From the NCBI RefSeq assembly GCF_003600685.1, contig NZ_CP032084.1:1426001-1490000 (forward strand): a stretch of 64,000 nt of DNA, read 5' to 3'. A program made the translations under genes and the position numbers. Shown in pieces: positions 1 to 9,160 of this stretch (position 1 is its first letter; each line of letters opens with the position of its first letter). The stretch is from Achromobacter sp. B7 (lineage in GTDB: Bacteria; Pseudomonadota; Gammaproteobacteria; Burkholderiales; Burkholderiaceae_B). A model generated the notes under the pieces. That model was not told the DNA's origin. It was given only the letters and a program-made list of their open reading frames with translations, and did no database searches.

Positions 1-865
1 GGTTGGCCAACGCCAGGATCAGCGGACGGTCGGCCATGGTCTTGACCATGTCGCCCGTCAACACGCCGGAGGTCGAGCAGCCCAGGAACACGTCGGCGCC
101 GTTGACCACATCGGCCAGCGTGCGCGCGTCGGTCTTTTGCGCGTAGCGCTTCTTGTTGGCTTCCATGTTTTCGTCGCGGCCGTCCCAGATGACGCCGCGC
201 GAGTCCACCACATAGATGTTCTCGCGCTTGACGCCCAGGTGCACCAGCAGGTCCAGGCAGGCGATGGCGGCAGCGCCCGCGCCCGAGCAAGCCAGCTTGA
301 CCGCGCCGATGTCCTTGCCCACGACCTTCAGGCCGTTCAGGATGGCGGCCGACGAAATGATGGCGGTGCCGTGCTGGTCGTCATGGAAGACGGGAATCTT
401 CATGCGCTCGCGCAGCTTCTTCTCGATGTAGAAGCACTCGGGCGCCTTGATGTCTTCCAGGTTGACGCCGCCCAGCGTGGGCTCCAGCGCCGCGATGATG
501 TCGACCAGCTTGTCCGGATCGTTCTCGGCCAGTTCGATGTCGAACACGTCGATGCCGGCAAACTTCTTGAACAGGCAGCCCTTGCCTTCCATGACCGGCT
601 TGGCGGCCAGCGGGCCGATGTTGCCCAGACCCAGGACGGCGGTGCCGTTGGTGATCACGCCCACCAGGTTGCCGCGCGAGGTGTACTTGGACGCCGCGTC
701 TTCACCCTGGTCGAAGATGGCCATGCAAGCTGCCGCCACGCCGGGCGAGTAGGCCAGGGACAAGTCGTCCTGGTTGGCCAGCGTCTTGGTCGGCACGACC
801 GAGATTTTGCCGGGGGTGGGATAGGCGTGGTAATCCAACGCCAGTTTGGTAAGAGTTTCGTCCAT
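1..865 (-). CDS. maeB: NADP-dependent malic enzyme, N-terminal part (cut by window edge)
   Basis: Malic enzyme decarboxylates malate to pyruvate with reduction of NAD(P), linking the TCA cycle to pyruvate and NADPH supply in the cytoplasm. The translation starts [20 protein letters not shown]. It shows the usual order of the MaeB family: a malate-binding N-domain with [41 protein letters not shown], and then the start of the NAD(P)-binding domain with the glycine-rich [16 protein letters not shown]. About 288 codons are present. MaeB-type enzymes of about 760 residues carry a C-terminal phosphotransacetylase-like domain, which would lie outside the window. The start is the ATG complementary to 863-865. 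NADP preference is a family inference. Confidence 0.93.
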   Translation of the reverse strand, partial: MDETLTKLALDYHAYPTPGKISVVPTKTLANQDDLSLAYSPGVAAACMAIFDQGEDAASKYTSRGNLVGVITNGTAVLGLGNIGPLAAKPVMEGKGCLFKKFAGIDVFDIELAENDPDKLVDIIAALEPTLGGVNLEDIKAPECFYIEKKLRERMKIPVFHDDQHGTAIISSAAILNGLKVVGKDIGAVKLACSGAGAAAIACLDLLVHLGVKRENIYVVDSRGVIWDGRDENMEANKKRYAQKTDARTLADVVNGADVFLGCSTSGVLTGDMVKTMADRPLILALAN

Positions 866-1167
866 GGGATCGGGGCCTCTGAGGCACTAACTGAGAAAGA
901 AAACGGGATGAAAAGCGAAGATGACAAACGGCGGGCTCGCGGCCCGCCGGTTTCTTTGCGAAATGCTTAGGGAACACCCGTATTTCACCAGAAAGCGCGG
1001 GCGCTTGGTTGTTGCAGTGCAGCGATCAGGCGGGTTTGGTCAAAAACCCGTCGGATTTATTTGAAGCTGCGCTGAAAGCCGGCGATGCCTTTGCCGGAGG
1101 AGCGGGCACGCGCTTCGACGCGGCCGCCGTAGCCCGTAGCCCGTACCCGTACCGGTTTGTGCCTCGT
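866..1167. other. Intergenic region between the AceE-like gene and maeB
   Basis: This 302-base gap separates two minus-strand genes. It holds a GC-rich hairpin (CGGCGGGC/GCCCGCCG, 929-936 and 942-949) and a weaker one (CGGGTTT/AAACCCG near 1031-1050). The maeB promoter should lie here on the minus strand, but I see no clear -35/-10 pair. No small gene is evident. Confidence 0.5.
929..957. terminator. Possible hairpin terminator
   Basis: An 8-bp perfect GC-rich stem (929-936 with 942-949) has a TCGCG loop. It is followed by GTTTCTTT on the plus strand and by only TTTGTC on the minus strand. It could end transcription of the AceE-like gene, but the minus-strand U tract is poor. Confidence 0.35.
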
Positions 1168-3855
1168 CTACAACTCCCAGGGCGGCGTCTGGCGCGTGCC
1201 CGCGTTCAGGCGCTGACGCATGGCGTCGGCGTCTCCCTGCCGGCCCAGGCTGTCCAGCGCGTACAGCACGATCCAGTCGGCGCTGACTTCGAAGAAGTCG
1301 CGCAGTTGCGCGCGGGTGTCACTGCGGCCGAAGCCGTCGGTGCCCAGCGTGCGGTATGGCGCGGGCACCCAGGCGCGGATCTGTTCAGGCACGGCGCGCA
1401 CATAGTCGGTGGCGGCAATCACCGGCGCGTCGCTGCCGCCCAGGCAGGTGCGAACCCAATCCGCGTCGTCGGCGGCTTCCAGGCCCAGGACGCGGGCGCG
1501 CTCGGCTTGGCGGCCATCGCGGGCCAACTCAGAAAAGCTGGTCACGCTCCAGACCTCGGCATCCACGCCGTAGTCAGCGTGCAGCCGGTCGGCCGCCATG
1601 TCGGCTTCGCGCAGCATGGGCCCGGCGCCCAGCAGCCGGACCTGTGCCTGTACGCGCGCGGCCCGCAGCCGGTACATGCCGCGCAGGATGCCGACGCGCA
1701 CGGCGGGGTCGGCGGGCATGTCGGGCTGCGCCAGGTTTTCGTTGGTGACGGTCAGGTAGAAGAATTCGTCGTGCTGCTCGTCCAGCATGCGGCGCATGCC
1801 GTGTTCGACGATGACGGCAACTTCAAACGCATACGCGGGATCGTAGGCGCGGCAGTTCGGCACGGCGGCGGCCATGATGTGGCTGGAGCCGTCCTGATGC
1901 TGCAAGCCTTCGCCGCCCAACGTGGTGCGGCCCGACGTGGCGCCGATCAAAAAGCCGCGCGTGCGTTGGTCAGCGGCGGCCCAGATCAGGTCGCCGATGC
2001 GCTGGAAGCCGAACATCGAGTAATAGATATAGAAGGGCAACATCGGCAAGCCGTTGACCGAATAGCTGGTGCCCGCCGCCGTCCACGACGAAATCGCGCC
2101 GGCTTCGGTAATGCCTTCCTCAAGGATCTGCCCGTCGCGCGCTTCGCGGTAATACAGCACCGAGCCGATGTCCTCGGGTTCGTACAACTGGCCTTGCGCT
2201 GAATAGATGCCGATCTGCCGGAACAGGTTTGCCATGCCGAAGGTGCGGGCCTCGTCAGCCACGATGGGTACGATGCGCGAGCCCACCGTGGCGTCTTTCA
2301 GCAGCCCGGTCAGCATGCGCACGATGGCCATGGTGGACGACATTTCCTTGCCGTCGGCGGCCAGCGCGAAGCGCGCCCACTGTTCGACGGCGGGCGGCGC
2401 CAGGCGTGGAGATTCGGTGCGACGGCGGGGGATGTGGCCGCCCAGCGCCGCGCGGCGGGCTTGCAGGTGGCGCAGTTCGGCGCTGTCTTCGGCCGGGCGG
2501 TAGAACTTCAGGGCCAGGCAGTCGGCATCTGAAATGGGCAAGGCAAAGCGGTCGCGAAACGCCAGCAGCGCTTCATCGTCCAGCTTTTTCTGCTGATGCG
2601 TCGTCATCTTGCCCTGGCCCGCGGCGCCCATGCCGAAGCCTTTTTTCGTCTGCGCCAGAATCACGGTAGGTTGTCCGCGATGCTGCGCGGCGCGGTGATA
2701 AGCCGCATGGATCTTCACCATGTCATGGCCACCGCGATGCAGGCGGTCGATGGCTTCGTCGGTCCAGTCGGCCACCAGCGCCGCCAGTTCCGGGTTCTGG
2801 TTGAAGAAGTGGGCGCGGTTGAAGGCGCCGTCATTGGCGGCAAAGGTCTGGAATTGCCCGTCCACCGTGTTGGCGAAGGCTCGGGCCAGCGCGCCGTTCG
2901 TGTCGCGGCGAAGCAGGGCGTCCCAGTCGCTGCCCCACACCAGCTTGATGACGTTCCAGCCGGCGCCGGCGTACAGGGTTTCAAGCTCGTCGATGATGCG
3001 GCCGTTGCCGCGCACCGGGCCGTCCAGCCGTTGCAGGTTGCAGTTGACGACGAACACCAGGTTGTCCAGCTTTTCGCGCGCGGCGAGCGTCAGCGCGGCG
3101 ATGGATTCGGGTTCGTCCATTTCGCCGTCGCCGAAAATGCCCCAGACCTTGCGGTCGCCGGCGGGCACCAGCGAGCGGTGTTCCAGGTAGCGCATGAAGC
3201 GCGCCTGGTAAATGGCGTTGATGGGTCCGATGCCCATGGACCCTGTCGGGAACTGCCAGAAGTCCGGCATCAGCCAGGGGTGCGGGTAGGACGACAACCC
3301 GCGCAGGCCGCGCGCGGTGGCGGTGATTTCCTGTCGAAAATGCGCCAGATCGTCTTCGCCCAGAAAGCCTTCAAGGAAGGCGCGGGCGTACACGCCGGGC
3401 GCGGAGTGCGGCTGCATGTAGACCAGGTCACCCGGGCCGTCGGCGGTTTGCGCGCGGAAGAAGTGGTTGAAGCCGACTTCGAACAAGTCGGCGGCCGATG
3501 CATAGCTGGCAATGTGGCCGCCAAGTTCCCCGTGCGCCTGGTTGGCACGCACGACCATGGCCAGCGCGTTCCAGCGGTTGATGCGGGCGATGCGTTCTTC
3601 AACGGCCAGGTTGCCGGGAAAAGGCGGTTCCTGGTCGGCCGGTATCGTGTTCAGGTAGGCGGTGCGCGTCTGGCTGTTGGCGCGCAGTCCCAGGGACGCG
3701 GCATGCCCCAGCAGGCTGTCCAGCACGTAGCCCGCGCGGCTTGCTCCGCCCGCGTCGACCAGTGATTGCAGGGCGTCGCGCCATTCGGCGGTTTCGGCCG
3801 GGTCGGCATCGGTGGGGTGGTCATGCCCCGGGGCGGGGTGGCTTGCGTCACGCAT
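1168..3855 (-). CDS. Homodimeric-type pyruvate dehydrogenase E1 (AceE/MdeB family), stand-alone
   Basis: This is an 895-residue thiamine-diphosphate E1 component of the AceE type, close to the family length of about 890. Near residue 240 it has the ThDP motif GDGEMDEPES, followed about 25 residues later by VVNCN. Further on come the transketolase-like central region and the EEGITEAGAISSW segment. The chosen ATG at 3855 (MRDASHPAPGH) has AGGAG 10 bases upstream. An in-frame start 20 codons earlier lacks this and adds an unlikely N-terminus. No dihydrolipoyl acyltransferase or lipoamide dehydrogenase gene lies beside it, unlike a main aceEF-lpd operon. It may therefore be an accessory E1 for another 2-oxoacid, or may borrow E2/E3 from elsewhere. 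Family assignment is firm; the substrate is not. Confidence 0.88.
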   Translation of the reverse strand: MRDASHPAPGHDHPTDADPAETAEWRDALQSLVDAGGASRAGYVLDSLLGHAASLGLRANSQTRTAYLNTIPADQEPPFPGNLAVEERIARINRWNALAMVVRANQAHGELGGHIASYASAADLFEVGFNHFFRAQTADGPGDLVYMQPHSAPGVYARAFLEGFLGEDDLAHFRQEITATARGLRGLSSYPHPWLMPDFWQFPTGSMGIGPINAIYQARFMRYLEHRSLVPAGDRKVWGIFGDGEMDEPESIAALTLAAREKLDNLVFVVNCNLQRLDGPVRGNGRIIDELETLYAGAGWNVIKLVWGSDWDALLRRDTNGALARAFANTVDGQFQTFAANDGAFNRAHFFNQNPELAALVADWTDEAIDRLHRGGHDMVKIHAAYHRAAQHRGQPTVILAQTKKGFGMGAAGQGKMTTHQQKKLDDEALLAFRDRFALPISDADCLALKFYRPAEDSAELRHLQARRAALGGHIPRRRTESPRLAPPAVEQWARFALAADGKEMSSTMAIVRMLTGLLKDATVGSRIVPIVADEARTFGMANLFRQIGIYSAQGQLYEPEDIGSVLYYREARDGQILEEGITEAGAISSWTAAGTSYSVNGLPMLPFYIYYSMFGFQRIGDLIWAAADQRTRGFLIGATSGRTTLGGEGLQHQDGSSHIMAAAVPNCRAYDPAYAFEVAVIVEHGMRRMLDEQHDEFFYLTVTNENLAQPDMPADPAVRVGILRGMYRLRAARVQAQVRLLGAGPMLREADMAADRLHADYGVDAEVWSVTSFSELARDGRQAERARVLGLEAADDADWVRTCLGGSDAPVIAATDYVRAVPEQIRAWVPAPYRTLGTDGFGRSDTRAQLRDFFEVSADWIVLYALDSLGRQGDADAMRQRLNAGTRQTPPWEL

Positions 3856-4074
3856 GGGGTGTTGTCTCCTGTTATCGCTCCATCCTAGACCTGTGTGGAT
3901 GGCATGAGTCATCAAATTGCGGGGAAGACGCCTTGAATTTCAGCATAATATTTTGCGGACATTTCCAATGCCGGCAGCTTCTGCGGTGTGCATGCGCTTA
4001 CTCGTGGTGACCACTGGGTGGACGCCAAAGCGCTAGAATGCGCGCTTTATTCGCATTCATAACGGGAGACTTCA

Positions 4075-6150
4075 ATGACCCAACCCGTCAGCGTCCCGGC
4101 AAATGTCACGCTTCCCGAGCTTACGTTCCGGGGCATTTTGCTGGGCGCCCTGATCACCGTGATCTTCACGGCGTCGAACGTCTTCCTGGGGCTGAAGGTG
4201 GGCCTGACGTTTTCGTCCGCGATTCCGGCAGCCGTGATTTCGATGTCGGTGTTGCGCCTGTTCAAGGACGCGAACATCCTGGAAAACAACATGGTGCAGA
4301 CGCAGGCTTCCGCGGCCGGCACCTTGTCTTCCATCATTTTCATCCTGCCCGCGCTGGTCATGATGGGCCACTGGCAAGGCTTTCCTTTCTGGCAGACGCT
4401 GGGCATCTGCGCGGCGGGCGGCATGTTGGGCGTGATGTTCACGATTCCGCTGCGCCACGTCATGGTGGTGCAAAGCAATCTGCCGTATCCGGAAGGCGTG
4501 GCGGCGGCCGAAATCCTGCGCGTGGGCAGTGCCGAACGCGCACAAGATGCGGCAGACGATGCCCAGGCAACGTCGGGGCAGCCGGTGACCAATACCGCTA
4601 CCAAGCCGGTGGCGACCGGCATGGGTGACATCGTCGCCGGGGGCGTGGTGGCGGCGGCGGTCAGCTTTGCGGCCAGCGGCTTGCGGGTGCTGGGCGATAG
4701 CGTCAGCGGGTGGTTCGCGCTGGGCGGCGCGGTGTTCCGGTTGCCCATGGGCTTTTCGTTGGCCTTGCTGGGCGCGGGTTACCTGATCGGCATCGTGGCG
4801 GGCCTGGCCATGTTGACGGGGCTGATCATTTCGTGGGGCATCGCCGTGCCGGTGTTGACCGCGATGGGCGACATGCCGGCCGGCCAATCGCTGGCGCAAT
4901 ACGCCACCGGCCTGTGGGCGTCGCAAGTGCGCTTCATTGGCGCGGGCGTGATCGGCGTGGGCGCCATCTGGACGCTGGCAACCCTGTTCATGCCGATGGC
5001 GCGTGGCGTCAAGGCCTCGTTCTCGGCGCTGACCAGCGCGGGCGCGGCCCGTGCCGGCAAAGCGCCTCGTACCGAACGCGACTTGTCGGCCGGCTGGATT
5101 TCAATAGTGACGCTGGTGCTGGTGGCGGTGTTGGTGGTGACCTTCCAGGTGTTCCTGTCGGGCGCGCCCGTGTCGGCCGCCGCCGTCTGGAAGCTGGTGG
5201 CGTACGCGGTGCTGTTCGCCTTTGTGTTTGGGTTTCTGGTGGCGGCCGCTTGCGGCTACATGGCGGGTTTGGTGGGTTCGTCGACCAGCCCGATTTCCGG
5301 CGTGGGCATCGTGGCCATCGTGTTGGTGTCTTTGTTGATGCTGACGTTGGGCGGCGAACTGCTACAGGCGCAAAACGGCGTGCAGATGGCGATTGCGTTG
5401 TCCATTTTCAGTACGTCGGCGGTGGTGGCGGTGGCGTCCATTTCCAACGACAACCTGCAAGATCTGAAGACCGGCTGGCTGGTTGGCGCCACGCCATGGC
5501 GCCAACAGGTAGCCTTGCTGATTGGCTGCGTGGTGGGCGCGGCGGTGATTTCACCCGTGCTGGAACTGCTTTACAACGCCTATGGTTTTGCCGATGCGAT
5601 GCCACGCGCGGGCATGGACCCGGCGCAAGCCTTGTCGGCGCCGCAGGCCACGCTGATGCTGGCGATTACGCGCGGCATCTTCACGCACCAACTGAACTGG
5701 ACGATGATCCTGATCGGCATGGCGGTGGGCGTGGCGCTGATCGTGGTGGACGAAATCCTGAAGCGCACCTGCCGCGTGGCGCGCATTCCGGTGTTGGCCG
5801 TGGGCATCGGGATCTATCTGCCGCCCACGGTGGCGGCGCCGATCGTGGCCGGCGCGGTGCTGGCGTGGTTGCTGGAACGCGCGCTGCGTCGTCGCGCCGC
5901 CGCGGCGGGCAAGCCATACGAGCAATTCGCCGACGCCGCGAACCGGCGTGGCGTGCTGATTGCGTCGGGCTTGATCGTGGGCGAAAGCCTGGTGGGGGTG
6001 TTGATGGCCGGCATCATCGGCGCGGCGGGTACGGATGCGCCGCTGGCCATCGCGGGCGAGGGCTTCGCGGTGACGGCGTCGTACCTGGGCTTGGCCGTGT
6101 TTGTATGGGTGGCGGTGCTGTTCTGGCGGCGCGTGATGCGGCTGGCCTGA
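4075..6150 (+). CDS. OPT-family oligopeptide/metal-chelate transporter
   Basis: This 691-residue polytopic membrane protein belongs to the OPT family. The N-terminal motif SNVFLGLKVGLTFSSAIPAA is characteristic of bacterial members. Many long hydrophobic segments follow, and a short Ala/Thr-rich loop near residues 160-185 separates two groups of helices. OPT proteins are proton-coupled importers of small peptides, with a YSL branch moving metal-nicotianamine-like chelates. The substrate here cannot be read from sequence. The gene is divergent from the AceE-like gene. Its start is supported by GGGAGA seven bases before the ATG. A TAGAAT hexamer near 4031 could be a -10 element, but no good -35 accompanies it. 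Confidence 0.9.
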   Translation: MTQPVSVPANVTLPELTFRGILLGALITVIFTASNVFLGLKVGLTFSSAIPAAVISMSVLRLFKDANILENNMVQTQASAAGTLSSIIFILPALVMMGHWQGFPFWQTLGICAAGGMLGVMFTIPLRHVMVVQSNLPYPEGVAAAEILRVGSAERAQDAADDAQATSGQPVTNTATKPVATGMGDIVAGGVVAAAVSFAASGLRVLGDSVSGWFALGGAVFRLPMGFSLALLGAGYLIGIVAGLAMLTGLIISWGIAVPVLTAMGDMPAGQSLAQYATGLWASQVRFIGAGVIGVGAIWTLATLFMPMARGVKASFSALTSAGAARAGKAPRTERDLSAGWISIVTLVLVAVLVVTFQVFLSGAPVSAAAVWKLVAYAVLFAFVFGFLVAAACGYMAGLVGSSTSPISGVGIVAIVLVSLLMLTLGGELLQAQNGVQMAIALSIFSTSAVVAVASISNDNLQDLKTGWLVGATPWRQQVALLIGCVVGAAVISPVLELLYNAYGFADAMPRAGMDPAQALSAPQATLMLAITRGIFTHQLNWTMILIGMAVGVALIVVDEILKRTCRVARIPVLAVGIGIYLPPTVAAPIVAGAVLAWLLERALRRRAAAAGKPYEQFADAANRRGVLIASGLIVGESLVGVLMAGIIGAAGTDAPLAIAGEGFAVTASYLGLAVFVWVAVLFWRRVMRLA

Positions 6151-6171
6151 GCCGGGCCATGGGCATTGAGA

Positions 6172-6193
6172 CGGGCGCGTCGCGACGCGCCCG
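6172..6193. terminator. 22-bp perfect palindrome between convergent genes
   Basis: A perfect inverted repeat (CGGGCGCGTCG followed by its complement) lies between the converging stop codons of the OPT transporter and the NCS2 permease. It would fold into a strong GC hairpin on either strand. Its position suggests a bidirectional transcription end, although no T tract follows. Confidence 0.45.
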
Positions 6194-6211
6194 CCGCTGC
6201 CCGCCATGAAA

Positions 6212-7717
6212 TCAATGTTCCTCGGCCTGCAAGGCCGCCGCGATGATGGCGCGGCGGTCGTGCGTCGCGCCGTTCAGGAACAGGTTCAGCAACACGGCCG
6301 ACAGCGAGGCCAGCAAGATGCCCGATTCGATCAGGGTGTGCAGCGAATGCGGCATCCATTGTTTGAAGTTGGGCGCGATCAGCGGCACCATCCCGATGCC
6401 GATCGACACGGCCACGATCATGGAGTTGTGGCGGTTGCGCTTGAAGTCCACGCCAGACAGAATGCGGATGCCGGTCGCCGTCACCATGCCGAACATGACG
6501 ATGCCCGCGCCGCCGAGCACCACGGTGGGCAACGATTCCACCAGCGCGGCCATCTTGGGCAACAAGCCCAGCACCAGCAGGATGATGCCCCCCGCGACGC
6601 ACACGAAGCGGCTCTTCACGCCGGTTACCGCAACCAAGCCCACGTTCTGCGAAAAGCTGGTGTACGGAAACGTGTTGAAGATGCCGCCGATCAAGGTGCC
6701 CAGCCCGTCCGTGCGCAGACCGCGCGCCATGTTCTGCTGACTGATTTCGCGTTCGGTCATTTCCCCCAGCGCCAGGAACATGCCCGCCGATTCGATCATC
6801 ACGACGACCATGATCAACGCCATGCTCAGGATCAACATGGGGTCGAAACGGGGCATGCCGAAATGGAAGGGCAGCACGATGTCGAACCAATCCGCCTGGC
6901 CGATTTTTTCGAACGTCATGATGCCGGTGGCCGATGCCACGATGGCGCCGATGACGATGCCCAGCAACACCGAAATGTTGGCGATGAAGCCCTTGGTGAA
7001 TTTCACGATCAGCAGGATCGACGCCAGCACCAGCACGGCAATGCCAAAGCCGGTCAGGTCGGCATAACGCGGGTTCGGCATCGACGGCATGATGGCGAAG
7101 CCCTGCGGCACGGGCGGGATGGCGCTGCCCGGTGAGGTGACGTCGGCCAGCCATTTGGCATAGATGGGGTCGACGATGACGGGGGCGGTGGGGCCGGACG
7201 GGTTGCCGAACACCCAGTTGATGCCGACGCGCATTAACGTAATGCCGATGACCGTGATGATGGTGCCCGTGACCACGGGCGGGAAGAACCGCAGCATGCG
7301 GCTGATGACCGGGGCGATCAAAATCGAAATGATGCCGGCCCCGATGATGGTGCCGAACAGTAGCTGCGCGCCGCCCGGACCCGGGTTGGCGTTGGCCATC
7401 GCTACCATCGGCGCCACGGCCGCGAACGTGACACCCATCATGACGGGCAGCTTGATGCCGAACCACTGCGTGGCGCCCAGGGTCTGGATCAGCGTGACCA
7501 GCCCGCAACAGAACAGGTCGGCCGAGATCAGCATGGCGACTTCGTCTGGCGTCAGGTTCAAGGCGCGGCCGACGATCAAGGGTACGGCCACCGCGCCGGC
7601 ATACATCACCAACACATGTTGCAGGCCCAACGCCGCGAGTTTGCCGGTAGGCAGGCGTTGGTCGACGGGATGGAGGTCTTGAGACGCGCCGGACGGCGCG
7701 GGCGATGCAGCCTGCAT
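6212..7717 (-). CDS. NCS2-family urate/xanthine permease
   Basis: This 501-residue nucleobase:cation symporter (NAT/NCS2 family) has about 12-14 hydrophobic segments. It carries the NAT signature around TM10 as QNVGLVAVTGVKSR (the Q-N-x-G-x4-T-G pattern). The N-terminal PVDQRLPTGKLAALGLQHVL is typical of the UacT/PucJ/PbuX subgroup. It probably imports urate or xanthine by proton symport to feed the urate-degrading enzymes encoded next to it. The ATG at 7717 has AGGAGA six bases upstream. A TGTATACA site shared with the other control regions of the cluster lies about 70 bases upstream, so the gene is probably co-regulated. Urate versus xanthine specificity is inferred from context only. Confidence 0.9.
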   Translation of the reverse strand: MQAASPAPSGASQDLHPVDQRLPTGKLAALGLQHVLVMYAGAVAVPLIVGRALNLTPDEVAMLISADLFCCGLVTLIQTLGATQWFGIKLPVMMGVTFAAVAPMVAMANANPGPGGAQLLFGTIIGAGIISILIAPVISRMLRFFPPVVTGTIITVIGITLMRVGINWVFGNPSGPTAPVIVDPIYAKWLADVTSPGSAIPPVPQGFAIMPSMPNPRYADLTGFGIAVLVLASILLIVKFTKGFIANISVLLGIVIGAIVASATGIMTFEKIGQADWFDIVLPFHFGMPRFDPMLILSMALIMVVVMIESAGMFLALGEMTEREISQQNMARGLRTDGLGTLIGGIFNTFPYTSFSQNVGLVAVTGVKSRFVCVAGGIILLVLGLLPKMAALVESLPTVVLGGAGIVMFGMVTATGIRILSGVDFKRNRHNSMIVAVSIGIGMVPLIAPNFKQWMPHSLHTLIESGILLASLSAVLLNLFLNGATHDRRAIIAAALQAEEH

Positions 7718-7785
7718 GGGAGTGTCTCCTGGCGGAGTGGGATGTCGGTCGGAAAATCCTGAAAAACGTTCTTGTGTACGAGGAA

Positions 7786-7793
7786 TGTATACA
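7786..7793. promoter_or_regulatory. TGTATACA operator candidate upstream of the permease
   Basis: A perfect 8-bp palindrome, TGTATACA, lies 69 bases upstream of the permease start, with a degenerate copy (TTGTGTACGA) 10 bases away. The same core recurs before hiuH and, with one change, before puuD. It resembles operators of GntR-type repressors (inference). Confidence 0.5.
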
Positions 7794-7834
7794 GGTATGC
7801 GCGGTCCTCGAAATGGAGGAAAACCCGCATCATA

Positions 7835-7846
7835 TAAACATGTTTA
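7835..7846. promoter_or_regulatory. TAAACATGTTTA palindrome
   Basis: A 12-bp perfect palindrome lies in an AT-rich stretch between the permease start and the 3' end of the M20 gene. It could be a second regulator site or part of the permease promoter. Confidence 0.35.
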
Positions 7847-7926
7847 GTTACGTTATGTAGGAATTGTCGCAGCTGGGCCGCGCGATGGGACAGGAGCCCG
7901 GCGGCCCCCGCCCCGATCCGGCGCGA

Positions 7927-9156
7927 TCAGGCCGGTGCCAGCAGGTCGGCCAACGTGCGCGCAATCACCTTGGTGGCGCGGCGCAGGTCTTCCAACACGA
8001 CGCGTTCGTCGTTGCGTTTGGCATGGGATTCCAGCACGGTGCGCGGCCCGGCGCCGTAGATGACTCCGGGAATGCCGGCTTCGCCGTACAGGCGCACGTC
8101 GGTGTACAGCGGCGTTCCCATGGCCGGGATCGGTTCGCCGAACAGCACTTCGCCGTGTTTCTGGATGGCGTCGACCAGCGGCTGGTTGCCCGGCAGCGGA
8201 CGCATCGAATTGGCCAGCAGCAGGCGCTTGATGTCGATGGTGATGCCGGGGGTGGCGGCAGCGGCTTCCTGGATGATCCGGCGGATGTCTGCTTCCACTT
8301 CAACGGCGTTTTCTTCGGGAATCATGCGGCGGTCCAGCTTGAAGCTGACCTTGCCGGGCACCACGTTGGTGTTGGTGCCGCCTTCAATGCGTCCGACATT
8401 CAGGTACGGGTGGCTGATGCCGGGCACCTCGGACGTGACGTTCTGGTACAGCGTGTTCTGCGCATACAGCGCGTTCAGGATTTTGACCGCGCCTTGCAGC
8501 GCGTCCACGCCCGTGGACGGAATGGCGGCGTGCGCCATTTTTCCGTGTACCGTCACTTCCATTTGCAGGCAGCCGTTGTGCGCGGTGACAACCTCGTAGC
8601 TGAAGCCCGCGGCAATCATCAGGTCGGGCTTGGTCAGGCCTTGCGACAGCAGCCAGCCGGGGCCCAGCAAGCCGCCGAATTCTTCGTCATAGGTGAAGTG
8701 CAGTTCGACCGCGCCGTGGCTGGGCTTGGCCACCGCTTCCAGGGCGCGCACCGCGTAGGTAAAGCTGGCGAAGTCGCTTTTGCTGACCGCGGCGGCGCGC
8801 CCGTACAGGCTGCCGTTTTCGATTTCGGCACCGTAAGGGTCGTGTTGCCAGCCGTCGCCCGGGGGCACGACGTCGCCGTGCGCGTTCAGCGCGATGCGCC
8901 GGCCAGGGCCGTATTCGCGCCGCACGATCAGGTTGGTGATGGATTGCATGCCGTAGTCCTGCACCGCTTGCGCGGGCACGGGGTGCGCTTCGGCCTCAAG
9001 GCCCATTTCCTTGAGCAGTTCGGCGGTGCGCACGGCGTGCGGCGCGTTATTGCCGGGCGGCGTGTCGGTGGGCACGCGCACCAGCGATTGCAGGAAGCTC
9101 ACCTGCTCGTCGAAGTGGGCGTCGATCCAGGCGTCTAGTCGGGCGTAATCGGTCAT
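7927..9156 (-). CDS. M20-family amidohydrolase/peptidase in the urate operon
   Basis: This 409-residue zinc-dependent M20 hydrolase is of the ArgE/DapE-like type. Metal ligands are visible in NAHGDVVPPGDGW (His93, Asp95), YDEEFGG (the catalytic Glu pair near 160), and a late VLESHAKRNDE His. The dimerisation domain sits in the middle, near VTVHGKMAHAAIPSTG. I chose the ATG at 9156, four bases after the stop of the preceding allantoate amidohydrolase gene, so translation is probably coupled. The exact substrate is unknown. Its place in a purine operon, with no ureidoglycolate gene nearby, makes an amidohydrolase acting late in allantoin breakdown plausible. This is inference. Confidence 0.82.
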   Translation of the reverse strand: MTDYARLDAWIDAHFDEQVSFLQSLVRVPTDTPPGNNAPHAVRTAELLKEMGLEAEAHPVPAQAVQDYGMQSITNLIVRREYGPGRRIALNAHGDVVPPGDGWQHDPYGAEIENGSLYGRAAAVSKSDFASFTYAVRALEAVAKPSHGAVELHFTYDEEFGGLLGPGWLLSQGLTKPDLMIAAGFSYEVVTAHNGCLQMEVTVHGKMAHAAIPSTGVDALQGAVKILNALYAQNTLYQNVTSEVPGISHPYLNVGRIEGGTNTNVVPGKVSFKLDRRMIPEENAVEVEADIRRIIQEAAAATPGITIDIKRLLLANSMRPLPGNQPLVDAIQKHGEVLFGEPIPAMGTPLYTDVRLYGEAGIPGVIYGAGPRTVLESHAKRNDERVVLEDLRRATKVIARTLADLLAPA

Positions 9157-9160
9157 GGCG

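Noticed and set aside
3856..3915. Longer start for the AceE-like protein (20 extra residues)
   Set aside because: The internal ATG at 3855 has AGGAG at suitable spacing, and the extension has no ribosome site.
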